45,751 nucleotides of DNA from Pseudorhodobacter aquimaris (GTDB taxonomy: Bacteria > Pseudomonadota > Alphaproteobacteria > Rhodobacterales > Rhodobacteraceae). Of this stretch, positions 39,089-45,751 are shown piece by piece (within the stretch, counting starts at the first letter, position 1; each line of letters starts with the position of its first letter). The stretch spans positions 1 through 45,751 of the forward strand of contig NZ_LGHS01000060.1 of NCBI RefSeq assembly GCF_001202025.1. The letters run 5' to 3'. A program made the translations under genes and the position numbers. The notes beneath the pieces are model-generated. The model searched no databases, was not told where the DNA came from, and saw only the letters and a program-made list of their open reading frames with translations.

Positions 39089-40343
39089 AGGCTGTTTTCT
39101 GTTCTTGATCGGCATCATGTACCAGCTGTGGCCGGGGCCGGAAGATGTTGGCGACAGCATTGACCCCCTCGCGCAGGGGGGAATCCATCAGGTGGGCATA
39201 ACGCTGGGTCGTCTGCATTTGCGTATGACCCAGCAGTTTGCCGATCATCTCGAGCGATGCACCGCCGCTGACCAACAGCGATGCAAAGGTGTGCCGCAGG
39301 TCGTGGATCCTAACCTCCGGCAGCTCAGCATCCTTCTGGATCGCTTTCCAGAACCGGCGGATTTCCTGTACAGGCTGGCCGGGGGTATCGCCGGGGAACA
39401 GCCACGGATTGCCGCGTGGTACCAGTAGACCACGTTGGCGTATGATCGCCGCCACGTCGCCTGATATCGGAATGCGGTGAATTTTGCGCTGTTTGGTGGT
39501 GGCGGCAGGTTTTGACCAGCTGCCAAGGTCCAGATTGAACTGTTCAAACCGCGCCTGCCGCACCTCGCCAACCCGTGCGCCGGTTAGCATGCAAAGCCGA
39601 ATGATCCCCGCCGCGCGCTGGTCCTTCGCGGCGTCCAGCGCTTTGGCCAGACGGCCGATCTCTTCCGGCGTCAAGAACCGTTCGCGTTCATTCTCGACCC
39701 GGCGGCGAAATGCAGCGGCCGGATTATCGTCGCGCCAACCCCAGCCAATGGCCAGCGTGAACATCTTGCGCAGCACCTCGCCCACGCGGTTTGCCCGCAC
39801 CGGTGTAGGTTTTGGCCCTTGCAGCTTGCGGGCGCGATTGTTTGGCTTGGCCTTTGACGGCCTTGCACGCCCTGCCGCGATCTTGTTCAACAGCTTTTCC
39901 ACATCGTATTTGGTGATCTCGGTCACCAGTTTTTTGCCCCAGTCCGGAGCCACCAATTTGTGCATGATCGTATGCTGGTCGGCGGCATTGCGCGGGGCAA
40001 GGTGCGGAGTATGTTCGGCCAGATAGCGCGTGATCATGTCACTGACCCGCGGCGCCTCGCGCGCAGATTCCTTTTGGCTGAGCGGATCGATCCCCTCATC
40101 GATGTCGCGCCGCAGCTCCTTCGCCCGTTCGCGTGCGGCCACTGTGTTCCATTCCGGCCAGCGCCCGATGGTCATCCGCCGCTGCCGTCCACCGACCCGG
40201 TAGTCGAGGGTGAATGATCTGTTGCCCGAAGGGTAGATGGTGATCGAAAACCCGCGCACGTCGGTATCGAAGATCTGGTAGTCGCGCCCCAGGTTTTCAG
40301 CCTCTCGGACGGTTTTCTCATTCAGTTTCAGCCTGTTGACCAT
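39087..40343 (-). CDS. int: Tyrosine-type site-specific integrase
   Basis: The 418-residue protein has the DUF4102-like N-terminal arm-binding domain (GFSITIYPSGNRSFTLDYRV; RMTIGRWPEWNTVAARERAK), a core-binding domain, and the catalytic domain with Arg ~257 (LTGARVGEVRQ), Lys ~287 (KQRKIHR), His-x-x-Arg ~347/350 (IHDLRHTFAS), His ~373 (LLGHTQMQTT) and nucleophile Tyr ~382 (QRYAHL). This P4-like subfamily typically recombines at the 3' half of tRNA genes, in line with the initiator-tRNA fragment at 43521. The ATG at 40343 has GGGGAG 7 bases upstream. The paired operator B lies ~75 bases upstream. The ~3 kb between the gene and att holds cargo. Confidence 0.95.
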   Translation of the reverse strand: MVNRLKLNEKTVREAENLGRDYQIFDTDVRGFSITIYPSGNRSFTLDYRVGGRQRRMTIGRWPEWNTVAARERAKELRRDIDEGIDPLSQKESAREAPRVSDMITRYLAEHTPHLAPRNAADQHTIMHKLVAPDWGKKLVTEITKYDVEKLLNKIAAGRARPSKAKPNNRARKLQGPKPTPVRANRVGEVLRKMFTLAIGWGWRDDNPAAAFRRRVENERERFLTPEEIGRLAKALDAAKDQRAAGIIRLCMLTGARVGEVRQARFEQFNLDLGSWSKPAATTKQRKIHRIPISGDVAAIIRQRGLLVPRGNPWLFPGDTPGQPVQEIRRFWKAIQKDAELPEVRIHDLRHTFASLLVSGGASLEMIGKLLGHTQMQTTQRYAHLMDSPLREGVNAVANIFRPRPQLVHDADQEQKTA

Positions 40344-40417
40344 GGATATCTCCCCATCTGCTCGTCCGACACAGGCGTAGATTCGCGCCCTTATCAAGCA
40401 AAGCATGGCGAAAGGGC

Positions 40418-40463
40418 CGGAATGCAGGCGGAGACCGGAATTGGGGAGGGGAGGGGTATTCCG
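40418..40463. promoter_or_regulatory. Paired operator B upstream of integrase
   Basis: Same order and spacing as 36921..36966: CGGAA-N3-AGGCGGAGACCGGAATTG-N14-ATTCCG, with the 18-base core identical. Both copies lie 66-75 bases before the start of a leftward gene. The rest of the 354-base gap 40344..40697 is AT-richer toward the cargo genes and likely holds their promoter, but I see no consensus. Confidence 0.7.
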
Positions 40464-40697
40464 GAGCCGACCTCTAAAGCGGTTACTTGCAGAATGATGC
40501 TCAAGCTCCGGTACAACTTTGCGCACGCAGGATACTTCGCAAGCGGTCAAAGCCGCGTCGCGGCACGTATCAATTTTTCCACGCCCCGAAAGCAGAATAC
40601 TCATTTAGGGTGGACGATTTACAAAATTATGAAAAGGTTGCCATGCGGCCACCCGATCTGCGATAGAAGCCGTGGTTATTGATGCGAGGATATCGGA

Positions 40698-42293
40698 TTG
40701 AACACACTGAAATTGGCTCTTTTAATTATATTTGCCGCGGCTGAAGGTGCAGCTGCTGATTGCTCCAAGCTCAACGCGCGTGAGTTTTTGGAAAACGCAC
40801 TCCGGGAGGACGTCATTGAGTGTGTGGAGAAGAGCCCGGAGGTCATCCGTAAAACGGATGGACGGGGCTATAACCTGCTCATGACTGCGGTTTCGTCAGA
40901 TATCGACCCATTGGTCTTGGACTACCTGATTGAAAGCCTTCCAGATGGAGTGAACGACATTGCCCTGTCGGAGAGGGACTCGCGGGGATGGACCCTAGGT
41001 CACATCGCTGCGGCAGAAGCGCTAAACCCTATAAATATCTTTGTTCTGTCAAAGAATGTCGGCGGTCTGACGGATACAATTGAGCCGGAAGTAAACCCAC
41101 AAGATGCCGGGAAAACGCCAATGCACTTGGCTGCTGCGCGAGAAGATGGCTGGCCTTTCGTCGCTGCTTTACTTGCAACTGGCTATTGGCAAGACGTTGA
41201 TGAAAAGGATCGCACTCCGCTCGATATCGCTTTGGGTAAGCCAGAAACGGTGATCAATGCGATCCTGCTTTCCGAAGGGACGTGGCCAGACATCTATTTG
41301 GAGCATTACGAGCATGAAAAACCCGCTGAGAATGCCAATTGCGATAATTTTCTAACAGCGGCGTTCTTCGCAAAAGCGGACGAGGCGTTGGTAGTTGCGT
41401 GCTTGACTGATGCTAACCAACTCATTGCTGTCGATGAGGATGGCAACTCCGTGCTGCATCTCGCATCCGCACACGCGCAGGATGCTTGGATCATCGACCA
41501 TATTATTGCAACAGCAGATAGCCCCATGACTCTGCTAGAGAAACGAAACTCGACGGGTAAAACAGCACTGCATCTTGCTGCCGAAACAAGCGTCTCACCT
41601 GGCGTTCCCCTTCATCTCTTAGCCTGGGGAGCTGATCCCAACGCGCTGTTCAAAGAAGAAAAAAGAAGATTGAGAAAAAACCGTGGCATCACCGCCCTGC
41701 AAATGGCGGCGGACCGGAAGGATGAAGTGCGCGAGACGTTCATTTTGAGTTTGCTTGCTTTTGGTGCGGACACGATGGCGCAGGATGTCAGCATCGGGGT
41801 GGTAAATAACGCAACAACAGGCGGACGCACGGCTTTGCACAGGGCGCTCATTGCCCCAGAGCCGAAGACCTTGCTGATGTTGCTTGAAGCACAAGCTTCG
41901 CAAGAGAATCTGGTCGGGTATGTGATGCGTGCGTTGAGGGGGCGGTTTGTGAAGCAGATTGGTGATGATATGGGCCGTACAGCGTTACATATGGCCGCTT
42001 CACGCACTTCCGACTTTGACACGCTTACTTTCCTTATAGAATATGGGTTTTCTGCCGATGAGCAGGACGACGAAGGCAACACGCCGCTGATGTTCGCCGC
42101 AGGAAACTTTGCAGACGCAGATGCGTTCTTGTATTTGTTGGAAGATTCGAAAAAACCTTGTGGCCAATCCAAATCCGGGGTGACGGTTGAAGCGGCACTT
42201 CGCTCTAACAAAACGTTAATGACAGAATCTGTCAACGATAAGAGCGGCAAGATATTATCTCCGCTGGCAATCCTAAAGCAGCGGTGCCCATAA
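40698..42293 (+). CDS. Secreted ankyrin-repeat protein (cargo)
   Basis: The 531-residue protein begins with a signal peptide (LKLALLIIFAAAEGAAA) likely cleaved before Asp-Cys. At least seven ankyrin-like repeats follow (AGKTPMHLAAAREDGW; DGNSVLHLASAHAQDAW; TGKTALHLAAETSV; RGITALQMAADRKD; GGRTALHRALIAPE; MGRTALHMAASRTS; EGNTPLMFAAGNFA), with cysteine-containing ends. It would act in the periplasm as a binding scaffold. The start is a TTG at 40698 with GAGG 8 bases upstream. It forms an operon with the next gene (TAATG overlap) between integrase and att, the usual place for phage cargo. GC is lower than in structural genes. Phage exclusion or surface modification are possible roles. Confidence 0.82.
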   Translation: MNTLKLALLIIFAAAEGAAADCSKLNAREFLENALREDVIECVEKSPEVIRKTDGRGYNLLMTAVSSDIDPLVLDYLIESLPDGVNDIALSERDSRGWTLGHIAAAEALNPINIFVLSKNVGGLTDTIEPEVNPQDAGKTPMHLAAAREDGWPFVAALLATGYWQDVDEKDRTPLDIALGKPETVINAILLSEGTWPDIYLEHYEHEKPAENANCDNFLTAAFFAKADEALVVACLTDANQLIAVDEDGNSVLHLASAHAQDAWIIDHIIATADSPMTLLEKRNSTGKTALHLAAETSVSPGVPLHLLAWGADPNALFKEEKRRLRKNRGITALQMAADRKDEVRETFILSLLAFGADTMAQDVSIGVVNNATTGGRTALHRALIAPEPKTLLMLLEAQASQENLVGYVMRALRGRFVKQIGDDMGRTALHMAASRTSDFDTLTFLIEYGFSADEQDDEGNTPLMFAAGNFADADAFLYLLEDSKKPCGQSKSGVTVEAALRSNKTLMTESVNDKSGKILSPLAILKQRCP

Positions 42294-43153
42294 TGACGCA
42301 TTACTTCCTGATGTTTTTTGCGCGTTTAATTCGTTTCGTCCGTAAATGGGTTCTTGGACTCTCGCTTGTCGTTTTCCTGTTTGCATTGAATATTGCCACG
42401 CTGGTTTCCAACACAGTCTACGATGTTTTGGGACGGCTCGTTTGGGGAGCAGCGGAACTGGTCTCAGACGAAATAAGCGTACATCGGCCAAAAAGCCGGA
42501 CGGAGATGGAAGCCGAAACAGCGCGGACACGGGCACAGGCCGACGCGGCGACGACTGAAGCTCGCAAGGTCAGATCTGATCTCGGCTCAGCTAGGACCGA
42601 GACTACCCATGTGCGCGCTCAGCTTGATGAGGCAAATATCCGCAGCCGAGCGCTCATTGCCGATTTAGAACAGAAGGATCGCCGGATCGCAGAAATGGTA
42701 ATAGATATTGATGACACGCGGAAAACCCGCCAACGGGCGATGGAAGCGGTGGGAGGGCTCAGGGGACGTATAGTGCGGTCGATCCGCCGCGATGCTTCGA
42801 CTGAGGCACTGGAGGCAATCCCCTTCGTTGGGACGGCCGTTTTTCTAGGTTCAGTTGCGTATGATCTGAACGATGGATGTCAGCAGTTGCGCGACCTCGA
42901 GGCGCTGGATGCAGCCTTGCGCGGAAAGGAGCCTGCGCAAGTTAGCGAGGCTATGTGTCTGATGTCATACGAGGATATGGTTGCTGCCTTAACTGGCAAA
43001 GATCGCGCGTATGCGCGATGCGTGTCGGATCGGGTATTGATGAACGATCTCTCTCCACCAAGTTGTGCTGGTTACGATCCAGCGTTGCCTGAGATCAAGG
43101 ACAGCACTCTGATTACCCCTGTGGACGCCCCTCTGCTTCCCCGGATCGAATAA
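42293..43153 (+). CDS. Membrane-anchored coiled-coil protein (cargo partner)
   Basis: The 286-residue protein has a basic N-terminus and one membrane helix (VLGLSLVVFLFALNIATLVS, ~18-40), then a long charged coiled coil (~70-165; ARTRAQADAATTEARKVRSD; TTHVRAQLDEANIRSRALIA). A second hydrophobic segment follows (IPFVGTAVFLGSVAYDL), and then a cysteine-containing C-terminus (GCQQL; EAMCLMSYEDM; YARCVSDRVLMND; SPPSCAGYDP). Its ATG overlaps the ankyrin stop. The pair looks like an inner-membrane coiled-coil partner for a periplasmic ankyrin protein. No family recognised. Confidence 0.78.
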   Translation: MTHYFLMFFARLIRFVRKWVLGLSLVVFLFALNIATLVSNTVYDVLGRLVWGAAELVSDEISVHRPKSRTEMEAETARTRAQADAATTEARKVRSDLGSARTETTHVRAQLDEANIRSRALIADLEQKDRRIAEMVIDIDDTRKTRQRAMEAVGGLRGRIVRSIRRDASTEALEAIPFVGTAVFLGSVAYDLNDGCQQLRDLEALDAALRGKEPAQVSEAMCLMSYEDMVAALTGKDRAYARCVSDRVLMNDLSPPSCAGYDPALPEIKDSTLITPVDAPLLPRIE

Positions 43154-43203
43154 CATGCGATTCTCTTTGGTTGCGCCGGGAGAAACAGTCTGGCGCGCCT
43201 CAT

Positions 43204-43476
43204 TCACCGATACTGCATAGTTCTCCAATATTGCTGCCAGTCTTCTCTGAGACGTGACATGAGGCTAGGTATTTCTGATCTATGGATAAAGGTGCAGATT
43301 CCGAATTCGGACATGGGTCGTCGTGATTGCAAAATGATCAGGAAACCTTTTTGCCTCAACGTCACCTCAACCAACGTATGCCATTTTGCTCCATTCCAGT
43401 CCGCTCCGATACTCGAAAATCCGCCCAATGCAGCCGAACGATGACCGCAAGAGTTTGCTATTTCAAAGGCTTGCAT
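43204..43476 (-). CDS. Possible small protein between cargo and att (weak)
   Basis: A 90-codon leftward frame (MQAFEIANSCGHRSAALGGF; WHTLVEVTLRQKGFLIILQS; IPSLMSRLREDWQQYWRTMQ) has a plausible amino-acid pattern but a poor ribosome site and no family match. It converges with the coiled-coil gene. It may be a remnant or chance frame; the rest of 43154..43520 shows nothing else. Confidence 0.3.
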   Translation of the reverse strand: MQAFEIANSCGHRSAALGGFSSIGADWNGAKWHTLVEVTLRQKGFLIILQSRRPMSEFGICTFIHRSEIPSLMSRLREDWQQYWRTMQYR

Positions 43477-43520
43477 TCTAAGCTACTGATTTGAAAAGAC
43501 TAGTGAAAATCCGGGTCCAT

Positions 43521-43568
43521 AGGCTCATAACCTGAAGGTCGTAGGTTCAAATCCTACTCCCGCAACCA
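43521..43568 (+). other. Right attachment site: 3' half of initiator tRNA (tRNA-fMet)
   Basis: The 48 bases AGGCTCATAACCTGAAGG... to ...CTCCCGCAACCA reproduce the anticodon loop with CAT, variable loop, T-arm and CCA-ending acceptor strand of an alphaproteobacterial initiator tRNA. The upstream bases do not form the 5' half, so the gene is only a 3' fragment. Tyrosine integrases commonly recombine here, rebuilding the tRNA at the other end. Orientation predicts an intact tRNA gene at the left end of the prophage, outside the window. Confidence 0.85.
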
Positions 43569-43593
43569 AATTTATTAAATAATACAAACGCTT

Positions 43594-43631
43594 ACCCTGT
43601 GGTATCTTTATACCGTAGGGTGTTTTGCGTT
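43594..43631 (+). terminator. Terminator of the tRNA fragment
   Basis: ACCCT-GT-GGTAT and ATACC-GT-AGGGT form a stem with a small internal mismatch around CTTT, followed by GTTTTGCGTTTT. This is the original host terminator of the tRNA gene. The following 43632..43872 shows no gene and only AT-rich spacer before the hipBA operator. Confidence 0.7.
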
Positions 43632-43872
43632 TTACATCAACGCCACATCAACACCGCGCCTAAAAAACGGCATTGGCGCGCAGTCAGCGGCATTCGACGA
43701 CATTGGGCAGCATTCGCGGGGTTTGACGCGCCCGAGATGATGCGAGCGGATGGCCGAGGCAAAGCCAGAAAAGATTATCCAATAAGGTAAACCGTGTCCG
43801 CGCCTAGCCCAATCTAATTCCGTTTTACCGATAACGATAAGAACTCTTGAGCGATCCCACACTTTGATCTAT

Positions 43873-43892
43873 CCTTACCGAGAAGGGTAAGG
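43873..43892. promoter_or_regulatory. Palindromic operator before hipB
   Basis: CCTTACC and GGTAAGG are perfect 7-base inverted arms with a 6-base spacer. The right arm overlaps the AAGGAG ribosome site of the HTH gene. A weaker related TTACCGATAACGATAAG lies further upstream. This fits autorepression by the HipB-HipA complex. Confidence 0.65.
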
Positions 43893-43901
43893 AGCCTCGC
43901 C

Positions 43902-44192
43902 ATGTCAACCGAAAACGATCAGAAGCTTCTTGCCGATGTTGGGCGGCGCATCAGGGCGATCCGTGCTGAGCAGAGCCTCAACCTCGACCAGCTTGCGCGC
44001 CTCACCGGGATCAGTGCTCCGGCATTGTCACTGATCGAGACGGGGAAGCGTGACGCCAGGCTGACGACGATGGCCAAGATTGCGGCGGCGTTGCGCGTGT
44101 CTCTCTCGACCCTGTTGGATGATACGCCTCCCGGCCCGGACGCCAAGACGAAAGACGCGTCGCAGGGCTATGACCTTGGGGATTACCAGTGA
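43902..44192 (+). CDS. hipB: HipB-like antitoxin, XRE-family HTH
   Basis: The 96-residue protein has an XRE helix-turn-helix (LADVGRRIRAIRAEQSLNLD; QLARLTGISAPALSLIETGK; ~8-65) and a flexible acidic C-terminus (DAKTKDASQGYDLGDYQ) typical of HipB, which binds the HipA toxin. It overlaps hipA in GTGA form. The palindrome at 43873 would be its operator. It lies on the host side of the att fragment, so it is not phage cargo. Confidence 0.85.
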   Translation: MSTENDQKLLADVGRRIRAIRAEQSLNLDQLARLTGISAPALSLIETGKRDARLTTMAKIAAALRVSLSTLLDDTPPGPDAKTKDASQGYDLGDYQ

Positions 44193-45496
44193 CAGTTTCG
44201 GTTCCGATCTGGTTTGATGCGCTTCAAGTGGGACATGTAGATGTTGCCGCTGATGGCACGCTATCTTTGCGCTACGATGAGAGGTGGCTGCAGACCGCAG
44301 GGGCGTTCCCACTCTCGGTCACCATGCCCTTGCGCGCCGAGCCCTATCCGTCCGAGGTCATCTCGCCCTGGCTTGCCAACCTTCTCCCCGAGGAAGAACA
44401 GCTTCAGGTTTTGACACGCTCGCTGGGGCTGGATCAGGCCGATGTGTTGGCCGTGCTGAAAGAGATTGGCGGGGACACCGCGGGGGCTCTGTCCTTCGGG
44501 GAGCCTGCGGACCGCATTCGTTGGGCCTATACGCCGCTGACGCAGTTCTACGGCACCGACGATGCGCCTGAAGCACTGGAACGCCACTTCGCAGACCTTG
44601 GCCGGAGACCATTTCTGGTGGGTGAGGAGGGGGTGCGCCAGTCCCTCGCGGGTGGCCAGAAGAAGTCGGCTTTGGCTGTCCTTGACTCGGGCGGCGTGCC
44701 TGTGCTGCGCTTGCCCGGCCCGAATGACGTGCTCGCTATTCCCCTCAACGGTGCCCCGTCCACACTGATCGTAAAGCCGGACAATCGCAATCTGCCGGGC
44801 ATCACCGAGAACGAAGTCTGGTGTCTGCGAATGGCGCAGGCCATCGGCATCGAGGCTGCGCAAGCGACGATCCTCAGGGCATCCGGCCGCACGGCAATCG
44901 GCGTGTTGCGCTATGATCGCAGGCTCGGGCGGAATGATCAGATCCTGCGGCTTCACCAAGAGGATTTCGCACAGGCCAATGGTTTTCCTCCGGGGCGGAA
45001 ATATGAGCGTGGTACTTTGCGCGGGCTGGACCTCAAGATGCTGTTGGAAACTGGGCGGAACGTCAGCGCAAATGATGCCCTTGCCCTGCTTGATCAGGTT
45101 ATCTTCAACATTCTGGTCGCCAACACTGATGCCCATGCCAAGAATTATTCGCTGATCCTGCCGGTCGCAGCCGCGCCGCGCCTTGCCCCGCTTTACGATG
45201 TGTCCTCTGTCCTGCCTTGGCCGCATGTCGTTCAGAGTTACGCCCAGGGTATCGCGGGCAAGAAGCGCACCCCGGACATGATTGCGGGACGGCATTGGGA
45301 AAAGGTGGCGCGCGATATTGGCTATCGCCCGACCGATGTCAGAAACCGGGTCCAGGAACTTGTCGACAAGCTGGTGGCATGCAGGGTGAAGGTAACAGCC
45401 GAGGTGGCAGCACTTCAGGGTGCGACAGAGGGCTATGTCACGCAAACCGCGGAAACTGTCGAAGGAAATGCGCTGCGCATGGCGGGGAGGCTGTAG
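44189..45496 (+). CDS. hipA: HipA-like serine/threonine kinase toxin
   Basis: The 435-residue protein has the HipA N-terminal subdomain (SVTMPLRAEPYPSEVISPWL; NLLPEEEQ), a P-loop-like LAGGQKKSAL (~153-162), the ATP-binding Lys in LIVKPDNRNLPG (~196), catalytic NTDAHAKNYSL (Asp ~314) and metal-binding YDVSS (Asp ~337). The GTG start overlaps the hipB stop. HipA kinases phosphorylate glutamyl-tRNA synthetase and induce growth arrest; key residues appear intact. Confidence 0.92.
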   Translation: MTVSVPIWFDALQVGHVDVAADGTLSLRYDERWLQTAGAFPLSVTMPLRAEPYPSEVISPWLANLLPEEEQLQVLTRSLGLDQADVLAVLKEIGGDTAGALSFGEPADRIRWAYTPLTQFYGTDDAPEALERHFADLGRRPFLVGEEGVRQSLAGGQKKSALAVLDSGGVPVLRLPGPNDVLAIPLNGAPSTLIVKPDNRNLPGITENEVWCLRMAQAIGIEAAQATILRASGRTAIGVLRYDRRLGRNDQILRLHQEDFAQANGFPPGRKYERGTLRGLDLKMLLETGRNVSANDALALLDQVIFNILVANTDAHAKNYSLILPVAAAPRLAPLYDVSSVLPWPHVVQSYAQGIAGKKRTPDMIAGRHWEKVARDIGYRPTDVRNRVQELVDKLVACRVKVTAEVAALQGATEGYVTQTAETVEGNALRMAGRL

Positions 45497-45751
45497 ATGG
45501 CCGGCAAGGTGACACACAAATGGGCGTTCAAACCGGGTATGCGCGCGGGCGCGTACAGCTGGAAGTCGTCAGCCAAGGCCATTGAGCGGTTAAAGTCTGC
45601 AAGCTCCGAGATCCGCGCGGTCGGCCGCACAGACCCGACCGCCGCCGCCGAAGGCGTCATCGCGCTGGCCCAGCGAATTTGGCCCGCTTTTGAGCATATC
45701 GACACCTCCTCGGGCGCGCTTGGCAATGCTGTGCGCCGGACGCTCGAAGAC
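45497..45751 (+). CDS. DUF6880-like protein, N-terminal part (runs off window)
   Basis: The frame opens with an ATG right after the hipA stop, with GGGGAGG 6 bases upstream, and covers 85 codons to the window edge (HKWAFKPGMRAGAYSWKSSA; AIERLKSASSEIRAVGRTDP; RIWPAFEHIDTSSGALGNAV). I associate this pattern with DUF6880. It is the third gene of the hipBA transcription unit. Function unknown. Confidence 0.7.
   Translation, partial: MAGKVTHKWAFKPGMRAGAYSWKSSAKAIERLKSASSEIRAVGRTDPTAAAEGVIALAQRIWPAFEHIDTSSGALGNAVRRTLED

Larger units (their letters stand above)
1..43568. mobile_element. Prophage (right part; left end outside window)
   Basis: A continuous set of phage genes reaches from the left edge to a 48-nt initiator-tRNA 3' fragment at 43521..43568, which serves as the right attachment site. 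An integrase lies near that end, and head, packaging, tail, replication and cargo modules follow in order. The head is lambda-like (GpA terminase, gpB portal, gpC protease, gpD, gpE) while the distal tail resembles the Rhodobacter GTA genes 12 to 15. No lysis cassette beyond one small membrane protein is visible, so the left boundary and an intact initiator tRNA gene are expected to the left of the window. Inactivation of the prohead protease suggests the element may be defective. Confidence 0.9.

Noticed and set aside
36929-40443. The 18-bp exact repeat as an attL/attR pair flanking a smaller element
   Set aside because: Both copies lie in promoter regions with extra matching motifs at fixed spacing, and the tRNA fragment at 43521 is a better attachment site.
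43492-43568. A complete tRNA gene
   Set aside because: The 29 bases before 43521 cannot form the acceptor 5' strand or D-arm, and the anticodon stem is mismatched on its 5' side.
43599-43790. Small rightward frame after the att site
   Set aside because: Starts inside the tRNA terminator and has no ribosome site or protein-like pattern.

Overview
The window is almost entirely one integrated temperate phage. It runs from beyond the left edge to about position 43568, followed by about 2.2 kb of host chromosome. High GC in most genes, DUF2163/DUF2460/NlpC/TIM-barrel tail genes of the gene-transfer-agent (GTA) type, and the 3' half of an alphaproteobacterial initiator tRNA point to Rhodobacterales (Rhodobacter/Paracoccus/Roseobacter relatives). 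The tRNA fragment at 43521..43568 marks the right attachment site. The left end, the lysis genes and the intact tRNA copy should lie outside the window to the left.

Most of the phage is read leftwards. From right to left: a two-gene cargo cassette between att and integrase (secreted ankyrin protein and membrane coiled-coil protein, read rightwards); the tyrosine integrase; a small rightward gene; a WYL-domain regulator; and an early operon (HTH/excisionase-like protein, small protein, VRR-NUC nuclease, winged-helix replication protein with an iteron cluster inside the gene, cytosine-C5 methyltransferase, conserved hypothetical). Next comes a lower-GC cassette coding for a C5 methyltransferase, a PD-(D/E)XK nuclease and a MORC-like GHKL ATPase fused to a second nuclease-like domain, which looks like a restriction-modification system. 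After it come a repeat-rich non-coding stretch, two tandem ParB-methyltransferase fusions, a CoiA-like nuclease and a small rightward operon (DUF6900/DUF3489 types).

The late region (22.8 kb down to 1) is a hybrid. Packaging and head genes are lambda-like: Nu1-type and GpA-type terminase, gpW, lambda portal, S49 protease with nested scaffold, gpD, gpE and an FII-like joiner. The tail from the tape measure to the host-specificity protein is GTA-like. Two features of this region stand out. A probable -1 programmed frameshift (slippery A AAA AAC) makes a G/GT-type tail assembly chaperone. The prohead protease has two mutually compensating frameshifts that remove its catalytic serine segment. At least three single-gene insertions interrupt the tail module: an antisense gene at 7.7-7.95 kb beside a duplicated DUF2163 5' end, a DUF1186/SEC-C gene with its own terminator at 11.9-12.8 kb, and an antisense gene at 14.3-14.8 kb.

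Regulatory architecture is visible. Two 46-bp sites of identical layout, sharing an 18-bp exact core, lie upstream of the integrase and of the early operon. A GG(C/A)TTCC repeat cluster lies upstream of the ParB-methyltransferase pair, and a 17-bp leader is repeated before two rightward genes. To the right of att, the host part carries a hipB-hipA toxin-antitoxin pair with a palindromic operator and the start of a DUF6880-like gene. Function calls come from reading the translations and recalling families; no database search was possible.
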